Source of the DNA: Caccoplasma sp905210875
GTDB lineage: Bacteria; Bacteroidota; Bacteroidia; Bacteroidales; UBA11471
Reading direction: 5' to 3'
Length of the DNA: 64,000 bases
Assembly (NCBI GenBank): GCA_963931635.1
Contig: OZ007034.1
Span: forward strand, 930,001 to 994,000
In this document: piece after piece, positions 1 to 8,742 of the stretch
Layout of the letters: each line of letters begins with the position of its first letter
How positions within the stretch are numbered: the first letter of the stretch is position 1
Translations under genes and position numbers: made by a program
Notes under the pieces: model-generated
What the model was told of the DNA's origin: nothing
Databases searched by the model: none
Seen by the model: only the letters and a program-made list of their open reading frames with translations

Positions 1-1
1 C

Positions 2-1885
2 CAGCACACCCACATCTCACACATACTCTCCCTGGCCCGCATCGAGGCCGACCGCTACGTGCGCCTCGACAAGTTTACCGTGCGCAGCCTCGAACTGCTC
101 TCCACGATGAACGAAGGCGGCAAGAGCCTGCTCGACATCATCGACCGCACGGTGAGCCCCATGGGTGCGCGCCTGCTCAAACGGTGGATTACCTTCCCGC
201 TGAAAGAGGTGGCCCCCATACGCGACCGTCAGGAGGTGGTAGAGTTTTTCTTCCGCCACCCCGAAGCCAAGGAGCTCATCGACCGCCAGCTCGCGCTCAT
301 CGGCGACCTCGAACGCCTCATCTCCAAAGTGGCCGTGGGGCGCATCACCCCGCGTGAGACGGTGCAGTTGCGGGTGGCCCTGTCGGCCATAGAGCCGATA
401 CGCGACTGCTGCCAGTCGGCCGACGAAGAGGTGCTCCGCCACATCGCCGCACAACTCAACCCCTGCACCCTCATACGCGACCGCATCGAGCGCGAAATCT
501 CGCCCGACGCCCCCTCGCTCACCAACCGCGGCGGCATCATTGCCCGCGGCGTGAATGCCGAACTCGACGAGTTGCGCGACATCTCGGGCTCGGGCAAGGA
601 CTACCTCCTGCACCTGCAACAGCGCGAGAGCGAACGCACCGGCATACCCAGTCTCAAAATCGGCTACAACAACGTCTTCGGCTACTACATCGAGGTGCGC
701 AACACCCACAAGGACAAGGTGCCCCAGGAGTGGATTCGCAAACAGACCCTTGTCAGCGCCGAGCGCTACATCACCCAGGAGCTGAAAGAGTATGAAGAGA
801 AAATTCTCGGCGCCGAAGAGAAGATACTCGCGCTCGAAACACGCCTCTTCAACGACCTGGTGCAGGCCGTCGCCGACTACATTCCGGCCATACAGCTCGA
901 CGCCAACCTCATAGCCCGCATCGACTGCCTGCTCTCCTTTGCCAAGGCGGCCGAGGAGTACCACTACATACGCCCCGAGGTGAACGACTCCCTCACCATC
1001 GACATCAAGGAGGGACGGCACCCCGTCATCGAACGGCAGATGCCTCCCGGCGAGAGCTACATCTCCAACAGCGTAACGCTCGACAACGACCACCAGCAAA
1101 TCATCATGATTACGGGTCCCAACATGGCCGGTAAGTCGGCCCTCCTGCGACAGACGGCCCTCATCGTCATCATGGCGCAGATAGGCAGCTATGTGCCGGC
1201 CGAAGCCGCCCACATAGGCATTGTCGACAAGGTCTTCACCCGCGTGGGTGCCTCGGACAACATCTCGCTGGGCGAGTCGACCTTCATGGTGGAGATGAAC
1301 GAGGCGGCCGACATTCTCAACAACCTCTCCGACCGCAGCCTCGTGCTCTTCGACGAGCTGGGCCGCGGCACCAGCACCTACGACGGCATCTCCATCGCCT
1401 GGGCCATCGTAGAGTACATACACGAGCACCGGCGCGCCCGGGCCAAGACCCTCTTTGCCACCCACTACCACGAACTCAACGAGATGGAGAAGAGCTTCCA
1501 CCGCATTGCCAACTACAACGTGTCGGTAAAGGAGGTCGACAACCGGGTCATCTTCCTGCGCAAACTGGTACGCGGCGGCAGCGAACACAGCTTCGGTATC
1601 CACGTAGCCCGGCTGGCCGGCATGCCCCAGGCCATCGTGCAACGGGCCAACGAGATACTCCACCAGCTCGAAACCGACAACCGCAAAAACGGTATCGCCG
1701 TGCCTCAGGAAAAGAAAAAAGCCACGGCCGGCGGCGGAGGCATGCAGCTCAGCTTCTTCCAGCTCGACGACCCCGTACTCTCGCAGGTGCGCGACGAAAT
1801 TCTGCACACCGACATCAACAACCTCACCCCCGTAGAGGCACTCAACAAGCTCAACGACATACGCAAAATCATCACCGGCAAATAA
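2..1885 (+). CDS. mutS: DNA mismatch repair ATPase MutS (5' truncated by window edge)
   Basis: This is the C-terminal 627 residues of MutS, which binds mismatched DNA as a dimer and starts mismatch repair. The frame is open from base 2, so the gene begins upstream; compared with the usual length of about 870 residues, roughly 240 N-terminal residues (mismatch-binding domain and part of the connector) are missing. Visible are the lever and clamp helices, the Walker A motif GPNMAGKS near fragment residue 372, the Walker B segment LVLFDELGRGTS about 80 residues later, and the conserved ATHYHEL switch segment. The C-terminal helix-turn-helix dimerisation region is intact to the stop. Only 3 bases separate it from the following U32 gene, so the two are probably cotranscribed. 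The first in-frame ATG, at base 59, is internal and not the real start. Confidence 0.97.
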   Translation, partial: QHTHISHILSLARIEADRYVRLDKFTVRSLELLSTMNEGGKSLLDIIDRTVSPMGARLLKRWITFPLKEVAPIRDRQEVVEFFFRHPEAKELIDRQLALIGDLERLISKVAVGRITPRETVQLRVALSAIEPIRDCCQSADEEVLRHIAAQLNPCTLIRDRIEREISPDAPSLTNRGGIIARGVNAELDELRDISGSGKDYLLHLQQRESERTGIPSLKIGYNNVFGYYIEVRNTHKDKVPQEWIRKQTLVSAERYITQELKEYEEKILGAEEKILALETRLFNDLVQAVADYIPAIQLDANLIARIDCLLSFAKAAEEYHYIRPEVNDSLTIDIKEGRHPVIERQMPPGESYISNSVTLDNDHQQIIMITGPNMAGKSALLRQTALIVIMAQIGSYVPAEAAHIGIVDKVFTRVGASDNISLGESTFMVEMNEAADILNNLSDRSLVLFDELGRGTSTYDGISIAWAIVEYIHEHRRARAKTLFATHYHELNEMEKSFHRIANYNVSVKEVDNRVIFLRKLVRGGSEHSFGIHVARLAGMPQAIVQRANEILHQLETDNRKNGIAVPQEKKKATAGGGGMQLSFFQLDDPVLSQVRDEILHTDINNLTPVEALNKLNDIRKIITGK

Positions 1886-1888
1886 CCC

Positions 1889-3142
1889 ATGACCGCACAA
1901 GACTTTGAAATCATGGCCCCCGTGGGGTCGTACGAATCGCTCACCGCCGCCATTCAGGGCGGTGCCCACTCGATATACTTCGGCGTCGAAGGACTGAACA
2001 TGCGGGCCCGTAGCTCCAACAACTTCACCCTCGACGACCTGCGCGAGATAGCCCGCATCTGCCGGGAACATGGCCTGAAAAGCTACCTCACCGTCAACAC
2101 GGTCATCTACGACAGCGACATCGACCTCATGCGGCGCATCATCGACGCCGTGCGCGAAGCCGGCATCTCGGCCATCATCGCCAGCGACATCGCCGCCATG
2201 ACCTACGCCCGCAGCATCGGGGTAGAGGTGCACCTGTCGACACAGCTCAACATCACCAACGTCGAAGCGCTCGAATTTTACGCCCGGTATGCCGACGTCG
2301 TGGTGCTCGCCCGCGAGCTCAACCTCGACCAGGTGGCCCACATCTACGCCGAAATCGAACGCCGCCACATCACCGGCCCGAGCGGCAAGCCGGTGCGCAT
2401 CGAGATGTTTGCCCACGGCGCCCTGTGCATGGCCGTCTCGGGCAAGTGCTACCTGAGCCTCCATGAGATGAACGCCTCGGCCAACCGCGGCGCCTGCATG
2501 CAGGTGTGCCGCCGCGGCTACACCGTGCGCGACAAGGAGAGCGACATCGAACTCGATATCGACAACCAGTATATACTCTCACCCAAAGACCTGAAAACCA
2601 TACACTTCATCAACCGCATGATGGAGGCCGGCGTGCGCGTGTTCAAAATCGAAGGCCGCGCCCGCAGCGCCGAGTATGTGCGCACCGTCGTCGAGTGTTA
2701 CCGCCAGGCCGTAGAGAGCGTCATCGACGGCAGCTACGGCGACGAGAAAATCGCCGCCTGGGACACCCGCCTGGCCCAAGTCTTCAACCGCGGATTCTGG
2801 AACGGCTACTACCTCGGCCAGCGGCTGGGCGAGTGGAGCCACACCTACGGCTCCGAAGCCACCCGCGTGAAGGTCTACATAGGCAAGGGGGTGAAATACT
2901 ACTCCAACCTCGGGGTGGCCGAGTTTGTCGTCGAGACCCAGTCGCTGCACGTCGGCGACGAAATCGTCATCACCGGCCCCACGACGGGCGCCATCATCAC
3001 CACCGTCAAAGAGATGCGCGTTGACCTCAAACCGGTCGAAGAGGCCGTCAAGGGCGACCACTTCTCGATAAAGCTCGACCAGAAGATACGCCCCTCGGAC
3101 AAACTCTACAAATGGGTGGCCCCCGAAACCCTCAAACGATGA
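1889..3142 (+). CDS. U32 peptidase-family protein (TrhP/RlhA-like RNA hydroxylation factor)
   Basis: The 417-residue product belongs to the U32 'collagenase-like protease' family. Characterised bacterial members (TrhP/YegQ, RlhA) hydroxylate tRNA or 23S rRNA using prephenate and are not real proteases; assignment to tRNA is an inference from size. The TIM-barrel N-terminus (APVGSYESLTAAIQGGAHSI), the signature FAHGALCMAVSGKCYLS near residue 175, the NRGACMQVCRR cysteine cluster and the late GRARSAEYVRTVVECYR segment are all present. It starts 3 bases after mutS and its stop overlaps the mnmD start (ATGA), so it sits in the middle of a three-gene unit that also includes a tRNA-modifying enzyme. 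The length is close to the short TrhP type and well below the roughly 650-residue RlhA type. Confidence 0.85.
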   Translation: MTAQDFEIMAPVGSYESLTAAIQGGAHSIYFGVEGLNMRARSSNNFTLDDLREIARICREHGLKSYLTVNTVIYDSDIDLMRRIIDAVREAGISAIIASDIAAMTYARSIGVEVHLSTQLNITNVEALEFYARYADVVVLARELNLDQVAHIYAEIERRHITGPSGKPVRIEMFAHGALCMAVSGKCYLSLHEMNASANRGACMQVCRRGYTVRDKESDIELDIDNQYILSPKDLKTIHFINRMMEAGVRVFKIEGRARSAEYVRTVVECYRQAVESVIDGSYGDEKIAAWDTRLAQVFNRGFWNGYYLGQRLGEWSHTYGSEATRVKVYIGKGVKYYSNLGVAEFVVETQSLHVGDEIVITGPTTGAIITTVKEMRVDLKPVEEAVKGDHFSIKLDQKIRPSDKLYKWVAPETLKR

Positions 3143-3825
3143 AGCGCGAAACGCCCGTAACCGTCATCACCGACGACGGCACACCCACCCTCTACCTGCC
3201 CGGCCTCGACGAGCACTACCACTCGGTGCGGGGAGCCGTGGCCGAGTCGATGCACGTCTACATCAAGACCGGCCTCGAAGCCTGCCGGCGGGAAACGGTC
3301 GACCTCTTTGAGTGTGGCTTCGGCACCGGGCTCAACGCATTTCTCACCCTCCTTGCCGCCGGACAAAGCCGCCGGCACATACACTACACCGTGGTCGAAG
3401 CCTTCCCACTTGATGCCACACAGGCCATCGGCCTTGCCTACCCCGAAACGATACAGCCTGGCAGCCGCCCCCTCTTCGAGCAGCTGCACCGCTGCGAGTG
3501 GGAGAGAGAGGTGGCCATCACCCCCTTTTTCACGCTGCACAAGGTCGGGGCCGACCTCACCGGCTACCCTCTGGGCGACGAAAGCTACGACGTGATTTAC
3601 TACGACGCCTTCGCCCCCGAAAAACAGCCCGAGCTGTGGAGCGCCGAACTGCTGGGCCGTGTAGCCCGCTCCCTGCGCAGGGGAGGGGTACTCTCGACCT
3701 ACTGCGCCAAAGGCGAGGTACGCCGCCGCCTGCAACAGGCAGGGCTCGTCGTGCAACGCACCCCCGGCCCGCCGGGCGGGAAACGCGAAATACTGCAAGC
3801 CCGCCGCCCCGACGGTTCAAAATAA
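3139..3825 (+). CDS. mnmD: tRNA 5-methylaminomethyl-2-thiouridine methyltransferase MnmD
   Basis: This 228-residue protein is a stand-alone MnmD (DUF752) methyltransferase, the SAM-dependent half of the fused MnmC enzyme, which completes mnm5s2U at the tRNA wobble position. The SAM-binding glycine loop FECGFGTGLNAFL is near residues 57-69. The family hallmark YYDAFAPEKQPELW follows near residue 154 and the end GGKREILQARR is typical. I chose the ATG at 3139 because it overlaps the upstream stop as ATGA; the longer frame from 3112 would add residues that lie inside the U32 gene. There is no FAD-dependent oxidase domain, as usual in Bacteroidetes. Confidence 0.9.
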   Translation: MKRETPVTVITDDGTPTLYLPGLDEHYHSVRGAVAESMHVYIKTGLEACRRETVDLFECGFGTGLNAFLTLLAAGQSRRHIHYTVVEAFPLDATQAIGLAYPETIQPGSRPLFEQLHRCEWEREVAITPFFTLHKVGADLTGYPLGDESYDVIYYDAFAPEKQPELWSAELLGRVARSLRRGGVLSTYCAKGEVRRRLQQAGLVVQRTPGPPGGKREILQARRPDGSK

Positions 3826-3867
3826 GTTAATAAACCGGGAGGTCCCCCAGCGATACGAAGTTTTTTC

Positions 3868-3875
3868 TATTTTTG
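3868..3875 (+). promoter_or_regulatory. Bacteroidetes -7 promoter element for the TPR gene
   Basis: TATTTTTG matches the Bacteroidetes sigma consensus TAnnTTTG and lies 18 bases before the chosen ATG. No convincing -33 TTTG was seen upstream. Confidence 0.55.
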
Positions 3876-3893
3876 TTTCAAAGATTTACCACA

Positions 3894-6800
3894 ATGAAAA
3901 AAAATGCCATTCGCCATATAGCCTGTGCCCTGCTGTGCAGCGCCATGCCGCTGGCAACACCGGCACAGAAGGCCGTCCGCATCGAACAGCCCGCCTACAT
4001 CTTCGACCGTGCGCAACTCATGTACAATGAGGGAAACTACGCCGGCTGCATCGACCTCCTGACCGCATACCGCAAAGAGGCCACCCGCACCATCGACAAG
4101 GCCAAGGCCGACTTCCTGATTGCCGCTTCGGCCTACGCTTCGCGCGAGCCAAACGCCCTCGACCTCATCGAAGGCTACCTCGCCGACCACCCCAAGACCC
4201 CGCACAGCACCGAGGCCCAACTCCTGCAAGGACACTGCTACTTCGACCGCGGCGACTACGACAAGGCGCTCGAAATATACCGTGCCATCGACATCGACAA
4301 ACTCTCGCCCGAAAAACAGGGCGACCTGCTGCTGCACCTCGGCTGCACCTATATAGAGAAAGGCGATACCGAACAGGCCGCTCCCTGCTTCGCCGCCATT
4401 ATCGAAGTGGGCGGTCCCTACGAGAAGGCCGCCCTTTACCACGACGCCCACCGCCGTTACCTCGAAGGCAAATACGAGAGCGCCGAGAGCGAGCTGCTGC
4501 CCATCGCCGACGACCCGACATTTGCCCGCCAGGCCACGGCCCTGCTCGCCCAGTGCCGCTTTGCCCGGGCCAACTATCCCGAGGCCATCGAAACGGCCGG
4601 CCGATACATGGAGCACTATCCTGCCGACTCGACCTACTACGAGATGGAACGTATTCTCGGCGAGAGCCACTTCCGCACGGGCGACAACACCCAGGCCATC
4701 AAATACCTCTCGGGCTACACCACCTACTGTGCTGCACCGCAACGCAGCAGCCACTACGCCCTGGGTATGGCCTACTATCAAACGGGAAAATACCTCGAAG
4801 CCATCGAACAGCTGGGACGGGTTACCGACCGGAAAGATGCCCTGGCACAGAGCGCCTACCTCTTCATCGGGCAGAGCTACCTGCAGCTCAACGACCCCAC
4901 CAATGCCCGTCTGGCCTTCGAAATGGCCTCACAATACGACTTCGACCCGCAGGTGCAGGAGGCCGCCCTGTACAACTACGCCCTCACGCTGCACGCCGCC
5001 ACCTTCTCGCCCTTTGCCGAGTCGGTTACCGTGTTTGAGAAATTTCTCAACCTCTTCCCCCGGTCGCAACACGCCGACACCATCAACGACTACCTCGTCG
5101 ACGTCTACATGACCACCCGCAACTACGAGAGCGCACTCAACTCCATCAACAAGATACAGCACCCCACGGCCAAAATCTATACCGCCAAGCAACGTATCCT
5201 CTACCGGCTCGGCACCGAATGTTTTGCCAACAACGACCTGAAACGGGCCGCCGACTACTTTACCCAGGCCATCGCCCTGGGTAACTACGACCGCGAAGCC
5301 AAGGCCGATGCCTACCTGTGGCTCGCCGAGTGCCGCTACCGCGAAGGAGACTACACCGGGGCCGCCCAGAACGACCGCCTCTACCTGCAAACCGCCTCTG
5401 CGGTCGACCCGCTGGTCTATTACAACCTCGGATACGCCAGCTTCAAACAGCATGACTTTGCCGGGGCACAATCGCAATTCACCCAATACATCAAGAGCGA
5501 AACGCCCGACGAAAACCGACTGCCCCGCATCGCCGACGCCTGCACCCGCCTGGCCGACTGTCTCTACGGACAGCGCCGCTTTGCCGAGGCCGAAGCCACC
5601 TACAACAAGGCCGTAGCCCTCTATCCCGCCATGGGCGACTACGCCCTCTACCAGCAGGGTTTCATGGCCGGACTGCAAAAGAAACAGGCCGAAAAGATTG
5701 CCGCCATGCAACAGCTGCGGCAACGCTACCCGCAGTCGGACTACATCGACGAAGCCTGGCTCGAAGAGGGCCTCGCCCACGTCACACTCCACGACGGAAA
5801 GGCGGCCACCTGCTTCACCGCCCTGCTCGAAAAATATCCCGACCAGGCAACTGCCCGCAAAGCCGGCGTGCAACTGGGCATGCTCTACTACAACGACAAA
5901 CAGCCCCAGAAAGCCATTGCCACCTACAAGAGCGTCATAGCCGACTACCCCGGCACCGAAGAGGCCCATATCGCCCTGCAAGACCTCAAAGCCGTGTACG
6001 TGGCCCAGAACGATGTCGACGCCTATGCCGCCTACCTGAAAACCCTCGGCGGAAACGTATCGACCGAAATCTCGGAACTCGACTCCCTCTCGTTCCTCAC
6101 CGCCGAACGCGCCTTCCTCAAAACCCCCAATGCCGCCTCGGCCAACCAGCTCCAACAATACCTCAAAAAATACCCCCGCGGAGCCTACACCCTGCCGGCA
6201 CACCACTACCTGAGCCTCTACTACTACGACCGCAAGGAGTATGGCAAAGCCCGCAAGGAACTCTCCACCGTGCTGCAAACGCCCAATAATCCCTATACCG
6301 AAGAGGCCCTCACCCGCCTGGCCGACATACAGGAGAAGAGCAAAGAGTATCCCGAAGCCTTTGTCAGCTACCAGAAACTCGAACGTCTCGCCTCCCGCAA
6401 GGAGTCGCGGCAACTGGCCCGCCTGGGCATGCTGCGCACCGCCGTGCAGCTGGGCGACAACCGGACCGTGATAGAGGTATCGGCACGCCTGCTGGCCGAC
6501 CCCACCCTCTCGCCCGAACACATACGCGACGCACGGGCCGCACGGGCCGGCAGCTTCATCGCCCTGGGCGATTCGGCACAGGCCGCCGGCGAATGGGAGA
6601 AACTCGCCGAAGACCCCCGCACCGAGACCGGCGCCAAAGCCGCTTACCAGCTGGCCCAGTACCACTTCGACAAGGGCGACGACACCCAGGCCGAAGCCGT
6701 CGTCAACCGCCTGCTCGAAGACGGCACCTCGCACCAGTACTGGCTGGCCCGCGGATTCATCGTGCTGGCCGACGTCTATACCCGACGGGGCGACACCTTC

Positions 6801-6917
6801 AAAGCCCGGCAATACCTGCTGAGCCTCCAAAACAACTACACCGCCGACGACGACATCAAGGAGCGTGTCGCCGTGCGCCTCGAAAAACTTGAACCTGCAA
6901 ATACCGACGTACAATGA
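3894..6917 (+). CDS. Large exported tetratricopeptide-repeat protein
   Basis: This 1007-residue protein begins with a signal peptide (MKKNAIRHIACALLCS, then a hydrophobic stretch ending at TPAQ) and consists almost entirely of degenerate TPR repeats. Repeats such as GNYAGCIDLLTAYRKEA, GDYDKALEIYRAI, GDTEQAAPCFAAI and GDDTQAEAVVNRLL run through its whole length. TPR arrays are protein-binding scaffolds; being exported, it likely works in the periplasm or at the inner face of the outer membrane. Its stop overlaps the start of the outer-membrane barrel gene (ATGA), so the two are translationally coupled and I infer a shared complex. I chose the ATG at 3894 rather than 3873 because it gives a clean signal peptide and sits just after the promoter element. 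No enzymatic domain was recognised. Confidence 0.85.
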   Translation: MKKNAIRHIACALLCSAMPLATPAQKAVRIEQPAYIFDRAQLMYNEGNYAGCIDLLTAYRKEATRTIDKAKADFLIAASAYASREPNALDLIEGYLADHPKTPHSTEAQLLQGHCYFDRGDYDKALEIYRAIDIDKLSPEKQGDLLLHLGCTYIEKGDTEQAAPCFAAIIEVGGPYEKAALYHDAHRRYLEGKYESAESELLPIADDPTFARQATALLAQCRFARANYPEAIETAGRYMEHYPADSTYYEMERILGESHFRTGDNTQAIKYLSGYTTYCAAPQRSSHYALGMAYYQTGKYLEAIEQLGRVTDRKDALAQSAYLFIGQSYLQLNDPTNARLAFEMASQYDFDPQVQEAALYNYALTLHAATFSPFAESVTVFEKFLNLFPRSQHADTINDYLVDVYMTTRNYESALNSINKIQHPTAKIYTAKQRILYRLGTECFANNDLKRAADYFTQAIALGNYDREAKADAYLWLAECRYREGDYTGAAQNDRLYLQTASAVDPLVYYNLGYASFKQHDFAGAQSQFTQYIKSETPDENRLPRIADACTRLADCLYGQRRFAEAEATYNKAVALYPAMGDYALYQQGFMAGLQKKQAEKIAAMQQLRQRYPQSDYIDEAWLEEGLAHVTLHDGKAATCFTALLEKYPDQATARKAGVQLGMLYYNDKQPQKAIATYKSVIADYPGTEEAHIALQDLKAVYVAQNDVDAYAAYLKTLGGNVSTEISELDSLSFLTAERAFLKTPNAASANQLQQYLKKYPRGAYTLPAHHYLSLYYYDRKEYGKARKELSTVLQTPNNPYTEEALTRLADIQEKSKEYPEAFVSYQKLERLASRKESRQLARLGMLRTAVQLGDNRTVIEVSARLLADPTLSPEHIRDARAARAGSFIALGDSAQAAGEWEKLAEDPRTETGAKAAYQLAQYHFDKGDDTQAEAVVNRLLEDGTSHQYWLARGFIVLADVYTRRGDTFKARQYLLSLQNNYTADDDIKERVAVRLEKLEPANTDVQ

Positions 6918-8644
6918 ATACCCGCCATATCACCCTGCTGCTCTTTGCCGTGCCGGCCCTCTTCGGCGCCAACGCCCAAACCGACAACAAAAACACCCTG
7001 CAACGTGCCGTAACCATCGAAAAGGAGTTTACCCCCATCGTGCAGGACGCCTCGAAAATCAACGTCATACCCGAGATGGAGGTATCGGCCTCGGCACGCC
7101 CCGACATACGATACACCGAGTGGAAAAACGCCCGCAACGAGACACCCACCCTCGACCTGCTTCCGGCCGGCGACGGCGGTGTCGAAGCCCCCGACCACCA
7201 GCGGGGATATGCCCAGATAGAGATGGGCAACTATCTCAACATCAACGCCAATGCCGGTATTCGCATCGTCGACAGGCAGCGCGACCAGTTGCTGTTCTGG
7301 TACAGCCACAACTCGACCAACGGCACCCTCGCTTACCTCACCGACAACAACAAGACCCACCAGCGCCGCAACGACAACAAGCTGAATCTTGCCTATACCC
7401 ACACCTTCGACCGCGCCAGCTGGAACACCACGGCCTACTACCGCTACAACGGCTTCAACTACTACGGCATGCCCCTCTACAACATCGACAAGAACCGTCT
7501 TGCCGGGCTCAGCACCACCACCGACCAGCAGACCGTGCAACACTACGGCTTCGACACCCGCATCGCCTCCAAGCCCAATAAGGAGTTCAACTACACCGCC
7601 GAGATAAGCTACCGGGGCTACAACAGCGACCTCGGCCTCTTCTACGGCCAGCGCGGCGTACTCGAAAACCACCTCAGCACCCGACTCGACGGCAGTGCCC
7701 CCCTGGGCGACAACTACCTCATAGGTGTGGCCGTGGGCATGGACAATCTCATCTACAACCGCTGCGACCGTGAAAACTATACGGTGCTGCGGGCCAATCC
7801 CTACTTCGGCATCGAAAAGGAAGCCCTGAAATTCAGAGCCGGTGCCATTGTCGACCTCTCGATTCACGACAACACCATCTTCCGCATCGCCCCCGACGTG
7901 CGGTTGGAATGGGAATTTGAAAAACTCTGGTTTCTCTACACCAGCCTCACCGGAGGCAAGAGCCTCAACACCTGGGAGAAGATGAGTGCCATCACCGCCT
8001 ATGTCGATCCCAGCCGCAAGATGAGCAACACCTACACGCCGGCCGACTTCACCGTGGGATTGCGCACCGCCACCTTCAAGCAGCTGCACTTCACCCTCTA
8101 CGGCGGTATCAAATACAGCATCGACGCCCTCTTCGACTACCGCTGGCAATACATCGAGGCCACCGGCACCGGCGGCCGCCTCACCCGCCCCGTGGTCAGC
8201 TTCTACGCCACCGACGCCTATGCCTGGAAAGCCGGTTTTGAGATACAGTACAACCCGCGCGACTTCTTCAAGGCCCACCTCGCTTGGGAACACAACGAGT
8301 GGCACCAGCAGGGCAGCAAGGCACGCATACGCTCGTCGCAACCCCGCAACGAGTGGAAAGCCGGCGTAACGGTGGTGCCCATTCGTCCGCTCGACATCTC
8401 GGCCGACCTCTACTTTGCCGACGGTCTCGGATACCGTAACCTCACAGAGGGCATGGTCGACTACCCCTCGTCGGGAAATCTCCCCAACATCGTTACCCTC
8501 AACCTCGGCGCCATATACCGACTCAACAAGCACATACACTTCTCGGCCCAGCTCAACAACCTGCTCTCCAAACGCACCGACCTCTTCTACGGAATGCCGG
8601 CACAACGCTTCCATTTTCTCATAGGAGCGGGGGTTGTTTTCTGA
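6914..8644 (+). CDS. Outer-membrane beta-barrel protein coupled to the TPR protein
   Basis: This 576-residue protein has a signal peptide (MNTRHITLLLFAVPALFGANAQ). A short linker carries QRAVTIEKEFTPIVQDASKI, and then come alternating aromatic/polar strands typical of a transmembrane beta-barrel. It ends in phenylalanine (FLIGAGVVF), the usual BAM recognition ending. There is no carboxypeptidase-like domain, TonB box or plug, so it is not a normal TonB-dependent receptor. It overlaps the upstream TPR gene by 4 bases. The pair resembles other Bacteroidetes scaffold-plus-barrel modules, but I cannot name a substrate. The most I can support is outer-membrane transport or assembly. Confidence 0.75.
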   Translation: MNTRHITLLLFAVPALFGANAQTDNKNTLQRAVTIEKEFTPIVQDASKINVIPEMEVSASARPDIRYTEWKNARNETPTLDLLPAGDGGVEAPDHQRGYAQIEMGNYLNINANAGIRIVDRQRDQLLFWYSHNSTNGTLAYLTDNNKTHQRRNDNKLNLAYTHTFDRASWNTTAYYRYNGFNYYGMPLYNIDKNRLAGLSTTTDQQTVQHYGFDTRIASKPNKEFNYTAEISYRGYNSDLGLFYGQRGVLENHLSTRLDGSAPLGDNYLIGVAVGMDNLIYNRCDRENYTVLRANPYFGIEKEALKFRAGAIVDLSIHDNTIFRIAPDVRLEWEFEKLWFLYTSLTGGKSLNTWEKMSAITAYVDPSRKMSNTYTPADFTVGLRTATFKQLHFTLYGGIKYSIDALFDYRWQYIEATGTGGRLTRPVVSFYATDAYAWKAGFEIQYNPRDFFKAHLAWEHNEWHQQGSKARIRSSQPRNEWKAGVTVVPIRPLDISADLYFADGLGYRNLTEGMVDYPSSGNLPNIVTLNLGAIYRLNKHIHFSAQLNNLLSKRTDLFYGMPAQRFHFLIGAGVVF

Positions 8645-8706
8645 GAATTTAGAGAGGAAAAGAAAATTTTAACGACAAAATAACTGACTGTCAATCGCTT
8701 TTTTTC

Positions 8707-8714
8707 TACTTTTG
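8707..8714 (+). promoter_or_regulatory. -7 promoter element for topA
   Basis: TACTTTTG fits TAnnTTTG, 28 bases before the topA start, downstream of an AT-rich stretch. The upstream -33 half is not clear. Confidence 0.6.
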
Positions 8715-8742
8715 CAGGCGAAAATAAAAGAAGCGACAGAAA

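Noticed and set aside
17..2464. 815-codon open frame on the minus strand opposite mutS and the U32 gene
   Set aside because: It is a shadow of C-ending codon bias on the plus strand; the product has no family features and both plus-strand genes are certain. Other long antisense frames (for example 4929-6914, 6836-8614, 12699-15341 and 15408-17480) were rejected for the same reason.
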